64,000 nt of DNA from JAENVU01 sp031422675 (GCA_031422675.1 JANPMG010000013.1:5411-69410), one strand, 5' to 3'. Positions 7,114-16,270 are shown, numbered from the stretch's first letter. Notes: generated from the sequence alone by a model not told the origin. Made by a program: numbers and translations.

Positions 7114-10100
7114 ATGGCCGAAATCGACGATGCGACCGCTGCTGAGTTCACTCCGGATTCGCCCGACCGAGCGGCCGCGCCGGGCGAAGTTACCGGCTCG
7201 CCGACGCCCGAGGAGCATCTGCACGACCAGCGGGCCCTCCGTCTCGACAAGATCGAAGCGTTGCGCGCCACCGGGGTCGACCCCTATCCGGTGCGGTTCG
7301 ACGCCACCACCAGCGCCGGCGCGCTGCGCGCCGAGTTCGGGGCGCTGGAGCCGGGAACCAGCACCGAGACGAAGGTTCGAGTGGCGGGGCGCCTCTTGCT
7401 CCTCCGCCGCCAAGGAAAGCTCAGCTTCGGGACGCTCGCCGATCGCGACGGCCCCATCCAGCTGTTCGTGAGCAGTGCGGTCCTCGGCGCCGAGCTTCAT
7501 GACGCGTTCGATCGGCTCGATCGCGGTGACTGGGTGGGGGTCGCGGGCACGGTCATGACCACTCGACGCGGCGAACTCTCCGTCAACGTCGAGTCGTTCG
7601 AGTTGCTCGCGAAAGCCGTCCGGCCGTTGCCGGACAAGTGGCACGGCCTTACCGACACCGACACCAGGTACCGCCAGCGGTACGTCGATCTCGTCGTCAA
7701 CGACGACGCGCGCCGAATCGCGATCGCCCGGATCGAGATCATCGCGGCACTCCGTCGCCACCTCATGGACCGCGGGTTTCGTGAGGTCGAAGGGCCGGTC
7801 CTGCAATCCATCCAGGGCGGGGCCACGGCCCGACCGTTCATCACCCACTTCAACGCGCTCGGTCAGGACATGTACCTGCGGATCGCGTTGGAGTTACACC
7901 TCAAGCGGCTCATCGTCGGTGGTCTGGATCGGGTGTTCGAGATCGGCCGCGTGTTCCGCAACGAGGGCATCGACACCACCCATATCCCCGAGTTCACGAT
8001 GCTCGAGGCCTACCAGGCCTACGGCGACTACCACGACATGATGGATCTGGTCGAGGGGCTGGTGGTGGAGAGCGCGCGAGCCATCGTCCCCGATCTCGTG
8101 ATCACGAGCGGCGACGAGACCATCGATCTCTCGCCACCGTTCCGGCGCGCCACGATGGTCGAGCTCATCAAGGAGCACGCGGGGGTCGACATCCACCCCG
8201 CCATGGACATCGAGTCCGCGCGTGCCGTGCTGCGGGACCTGAACCTCGCCTTCGAGCCCTCGTGGGGCGCAGGCAAACTCACGAACGAGGTCTACGACGC
8301 CTTCGTCGAGGACAAGCTCGTGCAGCCGACGTTCGTCACCGACCATCCACGGGAGGTGTCGCCGTTGGCGCGCGCCCACCGGGACGACCCCACGCTCGTC
8401 GAGCGGTTCGAGATGGTCGTGAACCGGCACGAACTCGCGAACGCGTACAGCGAGCTCAACGACCCGGTCGACCAGTTGGCTCGTTTCGAGGCCGAGGCCA
8501 TGCACAAGCGCGACGGTGATCCGGAAGCGGGGGACATCGACCTCGACTACGTGCGGGCGCTGGAGTACGGGATGCCGCCCACGGGGGGATTGGGCATCGG
8601 GGTGGACCGGCTGGTCATGCTCATCACCGGAACGCCGTCGATTCGGGAAGTCATCCTGTTCCCGACGCTGCGGCCGGAACCCGGGATGGGCGGGCTCGGC
8701 TCCGGTGGTACCTCCGGGGCCGAGGGGGGCGCGGCGGAAGCATCGGGTTCGGGTCCGCCGGAGCGGCACGCGACGGTTTCCGCGATCGCCTCCGCACCGC
8801 CGCCACCGGCGCGTGCGCCGCGCGCCGCAGTGCGCGCGATCACGTGGTTGGTGGCGTTCGCCGGCCTCCTGTCGGTCGCCGCGTTGGTGCCCTGGGTGCA
8901 GCGCCACATCGAGCCGGTCCAGGCCACGCTGTTGCCCTTCGAACTCCGGATCACCAGCCGGGTCGCCACGGTCCTGGCGGGGTTGGGCTTTCTCGTGCTC
9001 GCCGACCAGCTCCGGCTCGGGAAGCGACGAGCGTGGCAACTCGCCACGGTGCTCGCCGGCGTGAGTGCGCTCCTCCAGGTGGCGAAAGGCCCGCATCTCG
9101 TGGCCGCCGGGTACTCCACCGTGGTCCTCGTGCTCCTCATCCTGTTCCGCGAGCGATTCGCGGCGCCCGCCGACCCGCCCTCGATCTGGCGGCTCTTGCG
9201 CCTGATTCCGGTATATGTCGGCGTCGTCTACGGCTTCGGCGTGACCGCGCTCTTCGCCGACCGCTCCCAAATTGTCCCGGATCCGACGATCGCCGGTGGG
9301 ATCGAGACCGTCACGCTGGGTCTCGTCGGGATCTCCGGGCCGTACCACTACCAGACTCGGTTCTTCTCGGACTTCTATCCGGCCGCGCTGGTGGCGGCGG
9401 GGATCTTCGGCCTCGTCGGGTTGATCGTCGTGGTGTTCCGACCGCTGGTGAGCCGGGATCCGCACCGCGCCGAAGAGTGGCAGCACGCCGAGCGTCTGGT
9501 CCACGACTACGGCTGGGACACGCTCGCGTACTTCGCGCTGCGGGAGGACAAGAGCTTCTTCTTCGCCTCCGACGGCGAAGCGATGATCGCCTACACCTAC
9601 ATGGCCGGCCACGGCCTCGCCGCGGGTGACCCCATCGGTCGGCCCGAGTCGGTCAGCTTGGTGGTGGACGAGTTCCTGGCCTTCTGTCGGGCCCGCGCGT
9701 GGAAGCCTGCGTTCCTCGCGGTGCGCGAAGGTGATCTGGCGCTGTACTCGTCGCGCGGTTTGCGCCACATCTACCTCGGTGACGAGGCGATCCTCCCGTG
9801 CGATCAACTCGCGCGCGGTGGAGGTGCCAAGAGCGTCCGACAGGCGGTGCGGCGGGTGGCCAAGACGCACTCGTTCCGGGTGCTGACCGAATCGAGCGCA
9901 CCACCGGCGTTGGTCGACGCGTTGAACGCGATCAGTCAACGGTGGCGGGGTAAGAGTCCGGAGCGGGGATTCACGATGTCACTCTCCGAGGACATCGAAG
10001 GCGTCAACCCGGAGTTCCTGCTCTGCGTGGCTTCCGACGAGGCGGGGGTGCCGACGGGGTTCCTGCGCATCGTCCCTGCCTACGGCCGCGATCGCGGGTA

Positions 10101-10536
10101 CACGCTCGACCTCATGCGCCATGATCCGGACGCGCCGAACGGGATGACCGAGTTCCTGATCTGGAACACCGCAGTCGCGCTCGACGAGCGCGGCGTCCGC
10201 CGACTCTCGATGAACTTCGCGGCGTGGGGCCGGCTGCTCGATCCCGACATCCAACACAGTCCGACGCAGCGCGCGATCGCGTGGGGCCTGAAGAAGTTGA
10301 ACCCGTACTTCCAGATCGAGTCGTTGCGGACCTTCAACGAGAAGTTCGACCCCGTCTGGCTTCCCCGCAGCATCGTGTACGCCGACGCGTCCGATCTCCC
10401 GCGAGTGAGTGCCCTGTACGCGGGCGCGGAGGGGTTCCTCGTCCTGCCGTTCGGACGTTCGCTCTTCGTTCCCGCGCCGGTCGGTGGTGAACGCGCACCG
10501 GATCGCACCGCGCCGGTCGCTGTCGAGGTGGCATGA
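7114..10536 (+). CDS. lysX: Lysyl-tRNA synthetase / MprF-like lysyl-phosphatidylglycerol synthase fusion, reversed domain order
   Basis: 1140 residues. Residues ~1-520 are a class II LysRS: OB-fold (KVRVAGRLLLLRRQGKLSFG), motif 2 (VFEIGRVFRNEGIDTTHIPE, ~273) and motif 3 (GLGIGVDRLVML, ~491). A Gly/Ser/Pro-rich linker (~529-570) leads to about six membrane segments (~575-780) and then a cytosolic DUF2156/GNAT-like transferase domain (~790-1120; SMNFAAWGR, NEKFDPVWLPR). LysX-type proteins charge tRNA-Lys and transfer lysine to phosphatidylglycerol, lowering surface charge and giving cationic-peptide tolerance. In mycobacterial LysX the membrane/transferase part comes first and LysRS second; here the order is reversed. 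First gene of an operon, overlapping the next by ATGA. Confidence 0.9.
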   Translation: MAEIDDATAAEFTPDSPDRAAAPGEVTGSPTPEEHLHDQRALRLDKIEALRATGVDPYPVRFDATTSAGALRAEFGALEPGTSTETKVRVAGRLLLLRRQGKLSFGTLADRDGPIQLFVSSAVLGAELHDAFDRLDRGDWVGVAGTVMTTRRGELSVNVESFELLAKAVRPLPDKWHGLTDTDTRYRQRYVDLVVNDDARRIAIARIEIIAALRRHLMDRGFREVEGPVLQSIQGGATARPFITHFNALGQDMYLRIALELHLKRLIVGGLDRVFEIGRVFRNEGIDTTHIPEFTMLEAYQAYGDYHDMMDLVEGLVVESARAIVPDLVITSGDETIDLSPPFRRATMVELIKEHAGVDIHPAMDIESARAVLRDLNLAFEPSWGAGKLTNEVYDAFVEDKLVQPTFVTDHPREVSPLARAHRDDPTLVERFEMVVNRHELANAYSELNDPVDQLARFEAEAMHKRDGDPEAGDIDLDYVRALEYGMPPTGGLGIGVDRLVMLITGTPSIREVILFPTLRPEPGMGGLGSGGTSGAEGGAAEASGSGPPERHATVSAIASAPPPPARAPRAAVRAITWLVAFAGLLSVAALVPWVQRHIEPVQATLLPFELRITSRVATVLAGLGFLVLADQLRLGKRRAWQLATVLAGVSALLQVAKGPHLVAAGYSTVVLVLLILFRERFAAPADPPSIWRLLRLIPVYVGVVYGFGVTALFADRSQIVPDPTIAGGIETVTLGLVGISGPYHYQTRFFSDFYPAALVAAGIFGLVGLIVVVFRPLVSRDPHRAEEWQHAERLVHDYGWDTLAYFALREDKSFFFASDGEAMIAYTYMAGHGLAAGDPIGRPESVSLVVDEFLAFCRARAWKPAFLAVREGDLALYSSRGLRHIYLGDEAILPCDQLARGGGAKSVRQAVRRVAKTHSFRVLTESSAPPALVDALNAISQRWRGKSPERGFTMSLSEDIEGVNPEFLLCVASDEAGVPTGFLRIVPAYGRDRGYTLDLMRHDPDAPNGMTEFLIWNTAVALDERGVRRLSMNFAAWGRLLDPDIQHSPTQRAIAWGLKKLNPYFQIESLRTFNEKFDPVWLPRSIVYADASDLPRVSALYAGAEGFLVLPFGRSLFVPAPVGGERAPDRTAPVAVEVA

Positions 10537-10970
10537 CGCGTCGCATGCCGGTTCGCACCGCCGGTGTACTCGCGGGGCTCGTGGCCGTCGTGGCGCTGCC
10601 GGCGTGCGTCTCCCATGCCGGGTTCGAACGCCGATCCGTCGGCGAGATCGAGCGCGCGCTCGGCCGAAGTGGGCTCGAGGTGTGCACCCGCCTGACCAAT
10701 ACGGCCGGGCTCGCCAACCAGGCTCGTTCCAGCCGGGTCTTGAACGTGGCGGCGGATTGCCACGACGAGATCGTGCCGATCGTCGTGGACCGGTTCGCCA
10801 ACCGCAACGATCGGGACGCCGCGGCGCGCCACCTCGAAGTGGCTTCCCGACCCCGCGCCGATGGTGTGGTCTGGACCTGGGCGCAATACACCATCGCCGC
10901 ATTCGGTCCTCGCGACGATCAGGTGATGAACCGGATCACCGCGGCGTTGGACCGGCTCGGGGCCCGGTGA
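10533..10970 (+). CDS. Predicted lipoprotein, unknown function
   Basis: 145 residues. A short basic N-terminus, a hydrophobic core (AGVLAGLVAVVAL) and the lipobox LPAC indicate an exported lipoprotein with a mature domain of about 120 residues. The mature part has two further Cys residues (VCTRL, DCHDE), possibly a disulfide, and no motif I recognise. It is coupled to the lysX-like gene (ATGA) and to the permease gene (GTGA), so it probably works at the membrane with one of them. Confidence 0.7.
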   Translation: MTRRMPVRTAGVLAGLVAVVALPACVSHAGFERRSVGEIERALGRSGLEVCTRLTNTAGLANQARSSRVLNVAADCHDEIVPIVVDRFANRNDRDAAARHLEVASRPRADGVVWTWAQYTIAAFGPRDDQVMNRITAALDRLGAR

Positions 10971-12415
10971 ACCCGCCCGCCGTGCCGGCCGGGAGCCGCC
11001 CGGCACCGATGCTCCGGCGGCCGGCGCGCCGGGGGCTGGGAATGATCGCGCTGATGTCGATCAACGTGGCTGCGATCGTCAGCGCCCGCAATCTCCCGAT
11101 GATGGCCGTCTACGGCTGGTCGATGCTCGCACTCTTCGGTATCGCGATCGTCGGCTTCTTGATCCCGATCGCACTGGTGGCCTCGGAACTCGGGACCGCG
11201 TGGCCGAAGGAGGGCGGCGTCTACGCCTGGGTCAAGGAGGCGTTCGGCGGTCGGACAGGATTCCTCGCGGTGTGGTGCGACTACGCGGAGAACATCCCGT
11301 GGTTCCCAACGGTGTTGTCGTTCATGGCGGCGTCACTCGCGTACGTGGTCGACCCCGCGTTGGCGAGCAACAAGGTGTACCTGGTCGTCGTGATGTTGGT
11401 GATGTTCTGGGGCGCGACGTTGGTCAACCTCCGCGGGTCTGGCGCCTCCACGTGGCTGGGCGGGATCGGAACTCTCGCCGGGTCGATCCTGCCGGCGGTC
11501 CTCGTCGTCGGACTGGGCATCGTCTGGCTCGCGTCCGGCGACGGTTCCGAAATTCCGTTCTCGCGCCGCGCGCTCGCACCGGAGATCTCGTTCGGAAACC
11601 TTGCGTTCCTCGGCGGGATCATCCTCTTGTTCAGCGGCATGGAGATGGCCGGGTTTCACGCGCGAGAGACCGAGAATCCCGGCCGGGACGTTCCTCGAGC
11701 GATCGCGTTGTCGGTGGTCGTCATCGTGATCTTCTCGGTCCTCGGATCGCTGTTCCTCGCGTTCATCGTTCCCGCCCACGAACTGAGTCTCGTCTCGGGC
11801 ACGATGGAACTGTTCCAGCGCGCGCTGGATCGACTGGGCGCGAGTTGGCTGCTCAAACCGCTCGCCCTGCTCGTCGGGTTGGGGGGGTTGGCCCACCTCA
11901 GTCCATGGATCCTCGGACCGGCGAAGGGCATGGCCGCAGTCGCGCACGACGGTGGCGCACCGGCCCGGTTCGGCCGGACGAACCGCCACGACGTGCCCGT
12001 CGGTCTGGTCATCGCCCAGGCCGTCGGCGGCACCGTCTTCTCGTTGATCTTCTTGCTGGTGCCGAACGCTTCGACGAGCTATTGGATGCTCTCCGCGGTC
12101 ACAGCCCAAGTGATCGCGCTGATGTACGGACTCGTTTTCGCGGCGTTCATCCGGCTGCGCTATTCCCAGCCGGAGCGAGTTCGCCCGTACCGCGTGCCAG
12201 GCGGAATGGTGGGGGCGTGGGTGGTCGGCGGGGTGGGGATCCTTGCGGCCGTCGTGTCGCTCGGCCTCGGCTTCATCCCGCCGGATCAGCTGAAGACGGG
12301 GAGTGCGACGCGCTACGTGACCCTGCTCGCGGCAGCGACGCTGGTGCTGTGCCTGCCGCCGCTGGTGTGGTCGGCGTGGGCGCGCCGGCACGAGCGAGTG
12401 CGATCGTCCCACTGA
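10967..12415 (+). CDS. APC-superfamily amino acid permease (GadC/glutamate-antiporter-like)
   Basis: 482 residues, ~12 hydrophobic segments. Features of the glutamate:GABA antiporter group include SARNLPMMAVYGWSM in helix 1, WPKEGGVYAWVKEAFG, and FSGMEMAGFHARETENPGRD in the middle. The GTG start overlaps the lipoprotein stop (GTGA); longer in-frame extensions reach into the lipoprotein gene and look like noise. Third gene of the lysX-like operon; an amino acid carrier beside a lysine-using enzyme suggests lysine or a related amine as cargo, but this is inference. Its last ~47 codons overlap a converging gene by 143 bp. Confidence 0.85.
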   Translation: MNPPAVPAGSRPAPMLRRPARRGLGMIALMSINVAAIVSARNLPMMAVYGWSMLALFGIAIVGFLIPIALVASELGTAWPKEGGVYAWVKEAFGGRTGFLAVWCDYAENIPWFPTVLSFMAASLAYVVDPALASNKVYLVVVMLVMFWGATLVNLRGSGASTWLGGIGTLAGSILPAVLVVGLGIVWLASGDGSEIPFSRRALAPEISFGNLAFLGGIILLFSGMEMAGFHARETENPGRDVPRAIALSVVVIVIFSVLGSLFLAFIVPAHELSLVSGTMELFQRALDRLGASWLLKPLALLVGLGGLAHLSPWILGPAKGMAAVAHDGGAPARFGRTNRHDVPVGLVIAQAVGGTVFSLIFLLVPNASTSYWMLSAVTAQVIALMYGLVFAAFIRLRYSQPERVRPYRVPGGMVGAWVVGGVGILAAVVSLGLGFIPPDQLKTGSATRYVTLLAAATLVLCLPPLVWSAWARRHERVRSSH

Positions 12416-13208
12416 CCATCGCCGCGCCGCTCAGACCGATCAGAATCCATTCGAAACCGTCGGCCCGCACTCGCTCGTCGAGCGCAGCGATCCCTACTGC
12501 CACGCTCACCAGGGGATCGAGCACGACGGCGGCCGGGAAGGAGATCTCGAGCGATCCCGCCTGGAAGGCCAATTGTTGGCACAACAAGCCGAGGCCGCCG
12601 ATGCCGACGAGGGTGTAGATCTCCCAGGAACGCAACATTGGTCCGACACCCTGGTCGAGTTGGAACACCATGGTCTTGGTCAGTGCCGATGCGAGCCCAA
12701 AGAGGGTGCCGGCGATGATCGCCAAGCCGATGCCGCGCCCGCGCGTCCCGGTGGCGAACGCGATCACGAGTCCCGTACCGGCGAGGACGCCACATCCGAT
12801 CAGCGACGAGACCCAATGGTCGAAATCGTTTCGGTCTCGGCCTTCGGCCGGATTCCCGACGAGGAGGAAGATCGCGAGTGCGACCGCGATGACGCCGGCC
12901 CACGCCATGTCCTTGCGGCGAATCGGGCGAGCGTTCCAACGGGCACTCAGCGGCAGCGCGAAGACCAGCGACGCGATGAGGAGTGGCTGGACCACCAGAA
13001 TCGATCCCACTCCGAGCGCGACCGCCTGGAGAATGTAACCGCAGCCGTCGCCCACGGTCGCGGCCCACCAGCGCGGGCTCCGCAGCAGACCCGTGACGAA
13101 CTCAGACCCGCGTGCGTCGATATTGGCCGCTTCTTGTTGCTGCGCGACGGCGCCGACCGAGAACACCATCGCCGCGCCGAGTGCAAGAAGAACCGCGAGC
13201 CAGATCAT
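12273..13208 (-). CDS. DMT-superfamily (EamA-like) transporter
   Basis: 311 residues with 8-10 hydrophobic segments (MIWLAVLLALGAAMVFSVGA at the start, then ILVVQPLLIASLVFALPL). The pattern matches the DMT/EamA group of small-molecule exporters; a DMAWAGVIAVALAIFLLVG helix and an 'LDPLVSVAVGIAALDE' end of repeat 2 support this. The ATG at 13208 has TACTGT 5 bp upstream. The C-terminal ~45 residues (rich in Ala, Pro, Thr, Ser) are antisense to the last membrane helix of the permease gene and are probably a dispensable tail. Substrate unknown. Confidence 0.75.
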   Translation of the reverse strand: MIWLAVLLALGAAMVFSVGAVAQQQEAANIDARGSEFVTGLLRSPRWWAATVGDGCGYILQAVALGVGSILVVQPLLIASLVFALPLSARWNARPIRRKDMAWAGVIAVALAIFLLVGNPAEGRDRNDFDHWVSSLIGCGVLAGTGLVIAFATGTRGRGIGLAIIAGTLFGLASALTKTMVFQLDQGVGPMLRSWEIYTLVGIGGLGLLCQQLAFQAGSLEISFPAAVVLDPLVSVAVGIAALDERVRADGFEWILIGLSGAAMVSGTIALARAGAPTPTTPAAAGTAPASLPRAGSRSASHSPSSADPAG

Positions 13209-13231
13209 GCCCAACAGTACGCTCCACCGCC
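13209..13231. promoter_or_regulatory. Back-to-back leaderless promoters in a 23-bp gap
   Basis: The gap between two diverging start codons holds TACGCT (13218-13223, plus, 8 bp before GTG 13232) and TACTGT on the minus strand (13219-13214, 5 bp before ATG 13208). They share the central GTAC at 13217-13220, so the two promoters physically overlap and should compete for polymerase. Confidence 0.55.
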
Positions 13232-14320
13232 GTGACGGCTGATGTTTCGATCGTTGGTGTCCCGTTCCTCGTGGGCGTTGGCGGGGCCACACTCGCCGCC
13301 GTTGTCGCGGCAATCGTTGCCCGTCACGCACTCAACCGGTTCGTGACGGTGACGGTCTGGATCGTGATCGTCGCGCTGGTCGGGGGCAACGCCGCCGGTT
13401 GGGTCAACCGATACTTCGACTACATCCCGACGCTCGAGGAGCTCTTCGGCCGAACCGCACGGGACGAGTCCTCGGTGGCCGACGTTGCCAAACAGAAGAC
13501 GGTGCCCACGCGCGGCAAGGTGATCACGATCGCGATCGCCGGGACGACCTCGGGGTTCGCCGCGCGTGATGCCCTCGTGTACCTGCCACCGGCATGGTTC
13601 GAGACGCCGCGCCCGAAACTCCCGGTCATCGAACTCCTCGCCGGTGAACCGGGCGCGACCGACAACTGGACCCAGGGCGGGTTCGCGGACGTGACGAGCG
13701 ACCGATACGCGGCGGAACACGGCGGGCGAGCACCGATCTTGGTGATGGCGGACAACAACGGGAGCGACACCGCGGACACCGAGTGTGTCGGCACCTCGGA
13801 GCAGTACCTCACCGTCGATGTGCCGCGGTTCGTCGTCGACCGGTTCTCGACGTCCAGCGACCCCGAGCAGTGGGCCATTGGTGGCCTCTCCGAGGGTGGG
13901 ATGTGCGGGCTCATGTTGTCGTTGCGACATCCCGAGCAGTACCGCACGTTCATCGACTACGGCGGTCTGCTCGGCCCGCGCAACGCCGATGACAACACCA
14001 TCGGCGACACCGTCGACGTGTACTTCGGTGGCGATCAGCGCCAGTTCGATGCGCACGAACCCCTTGCCATCCTCGCGGCCGGAGGGTTCGAGGAACTCGG
14101 CGGATGGTTCGTGGTGGGCAGCGAGGACGCCGATCCGCTCGCCGCACAAAAGATGCTCGTGCCCGCGGCAAAACGGGCAGGCCTCGATGTCTGCTCCGTG
14201 ATCGTGCCCGGCGGCGAGCACACGTTCCAAGTGTGGTCGCAGGCGTTCGCGGATTCGCTCCCCTGGGTTGCGGCCCGGCTGGGAATCGGCCCACCGATGC
14301 GGACCTGCCCCCACCAGTGA
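13232..14320 (+). CDS. Membrane-anchored esterase, alpha/beta-hydrolase (esterase D / mycolyltransferase-like)
   Basis: 362 residues. Two N-terminal hydrophobic segments (VGVPFLVGVGGATLAAVVAA and VTVTVWIVIVALVGGNAAG) anchor an extracytoplasmic hydrolase. The nucleophile elbow GGLSEGGMCGL gives Ser, 'VPGGEHTFQVW' gives the catalytic His and the Asp is probably in VGSEDAD. 'LVYLPPAWFE' resembles the strand before the oxyanion hole in the esterase D/antigen-85-like group. The GTG start fits the leaderless promoter; the longer frame back to 13112 overlaps the diverging transporter and is not credible. Acyl substrate unknown. Confidence 0.8.
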   Translation: MTADVSIVGVPFLVGVGGATLAAVVAAIVARHALNRFVTVTVWIVIVALVGGNAAGWVNRYFDYIPTLEELFGRTARDESSVADVAKQKTVPTRGKVITIAIAGTTSGFAARDALVYLPPAWFETPRPKLPVIELLAGEPGATDNWTQGGFADVTSDRYAAEHGGRAPILVMADNNGSDTADTECVGTSEQYLTVDVPRFVVDRFSTSSDPEQWAIGGLSEGGMCGLMLSLRHPEQYRTFIDYGGLLGPRNADDNTIGDTVDVYFGGDQRQFDAHEPLAILAAGGFEELGGWFVVGSEDADPLAAQKMLVPAAKRAGLDVCSVIVPGGEHTFQVWSQAFADSLPWVAARLGIGPPMRTCPHQ

Positions 14321-14351
14321 CGCACGCCGTCACGCCGGTACCATGTTCGCC

Positions 14352-14816
14352 ATGACGATGACCGACATCCCGAAGGCGCTCCACCGTGGTGAGAGCGAGA
14401 ACCCGTTCGTCGCGTTGGGCGACGGAACGCATCTGCAACTGTTGCAGGTCGACATCGAAGCGGGTCTATGGGTGATCCGCACCCGGTTCGAACCGGGCGT
14501 GGTGGTGCCGACGCACAAGCACACCGGTCACATCTTCGCGTTCACGATCAGCGGTTCTTGGCACTACCTCGAGTACCCGGAAGTGAACGTCGCCGGGTCC
14601 TACCTGTACGAGCCCGCGGGTTCGGTCCACACGCTCGCCGTACCCGCAGACAACGACGGGCTGACCGACGTGTGGTTCGCGATCCACGGAGCCAATCTCA
14701 ATCTCGACGCCGACGGCAACGTGGAGATGGTCATCGACGCGGGCTTGGTACGAGACACGTACTTCGCCCTTTGCGAGGCCAACGGTCTCGGTCGTCCCGA
14801 CGTGATCGGCGCCTAG
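14352..14816 (+). CDS. ChrR-like cupin (2,4'-dihydroxyacetophenone dioxygenase family)
   Basis: 154-residue single-cupin protein. Motif 1 is PTHKHTGHIFAFTISGSWHY, with two His metal ligands; motif 2 contains LYEPAGSVHTLAV, with another His. Members of this family bind Fe or Zn; a few are ring-cleaving dioxygenases, most are uncharacterised. The second ATG (14352) is preferred because TACCAT ends 7 bp before it; the ATG at 14343 lies inside that hexamer. Convergent with the following aldehyde dehydrogenase, 29 bp apart. Confidence 0.8.
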   Translation: MTMTDIPKALHRGESENPFVALGDGTHLQLLQVDIEAGLWVIRTRFEPGVVVPTHKHTGHIFAFTISGSWHYLEYPEVNVAGSYLYEPAGSVHTLAVPADNDGLTDVWFAIHGANLNLDADGNVEMVIDAGLVRDTYFALCEANGLGRPDVIGA

Positions 14817-14845
14817 ATCGCACGGTTTTGGCGGGTGCGCTGCGG

Positions 14846-16270
14846 TCACTCGGAGGAGAGGAAGACGTTCTTGACTTCGGTGTAGTGCGCCATGGCGTGC
14901 ATGCCGAGTTCGCGTCCGAGGCCCGACCGCTTGTATCCGCCGAACGGCGCTTCGGTGCGCACCGATCGGTTCGTGTTCACCGAGATCACTCCGGTGCGGA
15001 TCGCCTTCACCACTCGCAGTGCGCGGCCGAGGTCCCGCGTCCAGACGGAGCCGGACAGGCCGTAGGGCGTGTCGTTCGCGATGCGGATGGCGTCGGCTTC
15101 GTCCCTGAACGGGATGATCGACGCGACGGGACCGAAGATCTCTTCTTGGGCGACGCGCATCGAGTTGTCCACGTTCGCCAACACCGCGGGTGAGAGATAG
15201 AAGCCGGGATCGTCGGGCATGACCCCGCCGGTCACCCGCTCGGCTCCTTCGGTCCCCGCGATGTCGAGGTAATCGATCGACACCTGGCGCTGTGCGGCCG
15301 AGATCATCGGTCCGATCTCGGTGGTATCGGTGAGCGGCGCGCCGACCTGCAGCGCCTCCGTCGTCCGGGTGAACGCCGCGACGAAGTCGTCGTAGATGGA
15401 TGCTTGCACCACGATGCGGCTGCGTGCGCAACAGTCCTGGCCGGCGTTGGCGAAGACCGCCATCGGAGTCTCGGCGGCCGAACGTTCCCAGTCGGCGTCG
15501 GCGAACACCACACACGCGGACTTCCCGCCGAGTTCCAGTGAGACGCGAGTGATGTTCTCCGAGCTGGCCCGCAGGATCGCCGCACCGGTGGTGGTTTCGC
15601 CGGTGAATCCGATCTTGTCGACGCGAGGATCGCTCACGAGCGCATCGCCGATGATCCGGCCCGGACCGGGGAGCACCGAGACACATCCGGGGGGCACGCC
15701 GGCCTCCACCAGGATCTCACCGAGCACCAGCGCGGACAGCGGCGTGAGTGAAGCCGGCTTGATGATGACCGAGTTGCCGCACGCGAGGGCCGGCGCGGTC
15801 TTCCACGTGGTGATGAGCAGCGGGAAGTTCCAGGGCACGATCAGCGCGCAGACCCCCACCGGTTCCCGGAGGACCAGATCGATGCCGGAGTCCTGGACGG
15901 GGACGGTCTCGCCGAAGATCTTGTTCGCAGCGCCGGCGTAGTACTCGAACACGTCGGCAGCCGCGTTGATCTCCCACCGCGCGTCACCGATCGGCTTGCC
16001 CGCGTTACGGGCTTCGAGCGTGGCGATCTCCTCGGCTCGGTCACGGATCAGGCCGGCCACTCGGAGCAGTATCTTGCCGCGTGCGGTCGCGCTCTGATGG
16101 GCCCAGACGCCGGTGTCGAAGGCGTCACGGGCAGCGCGCACGGCGGCGTCCACATCGGCCACACCTCCCGACGCAACCGTCGTGAACTCGTTGCCGGTCG
16201 ACGGTTCCAGGACCGGGAGCGTTGCTCCGTCGTGGGCGGGGCGAGCAGAGCCGGCAATCAGAAGATCCAT
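14846..16270 (-). CDS. NAD(P)-dependent aldehyde dehydrogenase
   Basis: 474 residues, the usual ALDH length. PWNFPLLITTWK marks the cofactor-binding entrance, LELGGKSACVVF contains the general-base Glu, and NAGQDCCARSR (~280) carries the catalytic Cys; EEIFGPV and FGGYKRSGLGRELG are conserved late motifs. It oxidises an aldehyde to a carboxylate. TACCGT lies 7 bp upstream of the ATG at 16270, so the transcript is probably leaderless; the longer frame to 16387 lacks family sequence. Divergent from a secreted peptidase. Confidence 0.88.
   Translation of the reverse strand: MDLLIAGSARPAHDGATLPVLEPSTGNEFTTVASGGVADVDAAVRAARDAFDTGVWAHQSATARGKILLRVAGLIRDRAEEIATLEARNAGKPIGDARWEINAAADVFEYYAGAANKIFGETVPVQDSGIDLVLREPVGVCALIVPWNFPLLITTWKTAPALACGNSVIIKPASLTPLSALVLGEILVEAGVPPGCVSVLPGPGRIIGDALVSDPRVDKIGFTGETTTGAAILRASSENITRVSLELGGKSACVVFADADWERSAAETPMAVFANAGQDCCARSRIVVQASIYDDFVAAFTRTTEALQVGAPLTDTTEIGPMISAAQRQVSIDYLDIAGTEGAERVTGGVMPDDPGFYLSPAVLANVDNSMRVAQEEIFGPVASIIPFRDEADAIRIANDTPYGLSGSVWTRDLGRALRVVKAIRTGVISVNTNRSVRTEAPFGGYKRSGLGRELGMHAMAHYTEVKNVFLSSE

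Noticed and set aside
14822..14845. GGTTTTGGCG...GCTGCGG resembling a remnant of palindromes P1/P2
   Set aside because: Only about 10 clear bases match and there is no inverted partner; below what chance allows in this composition.
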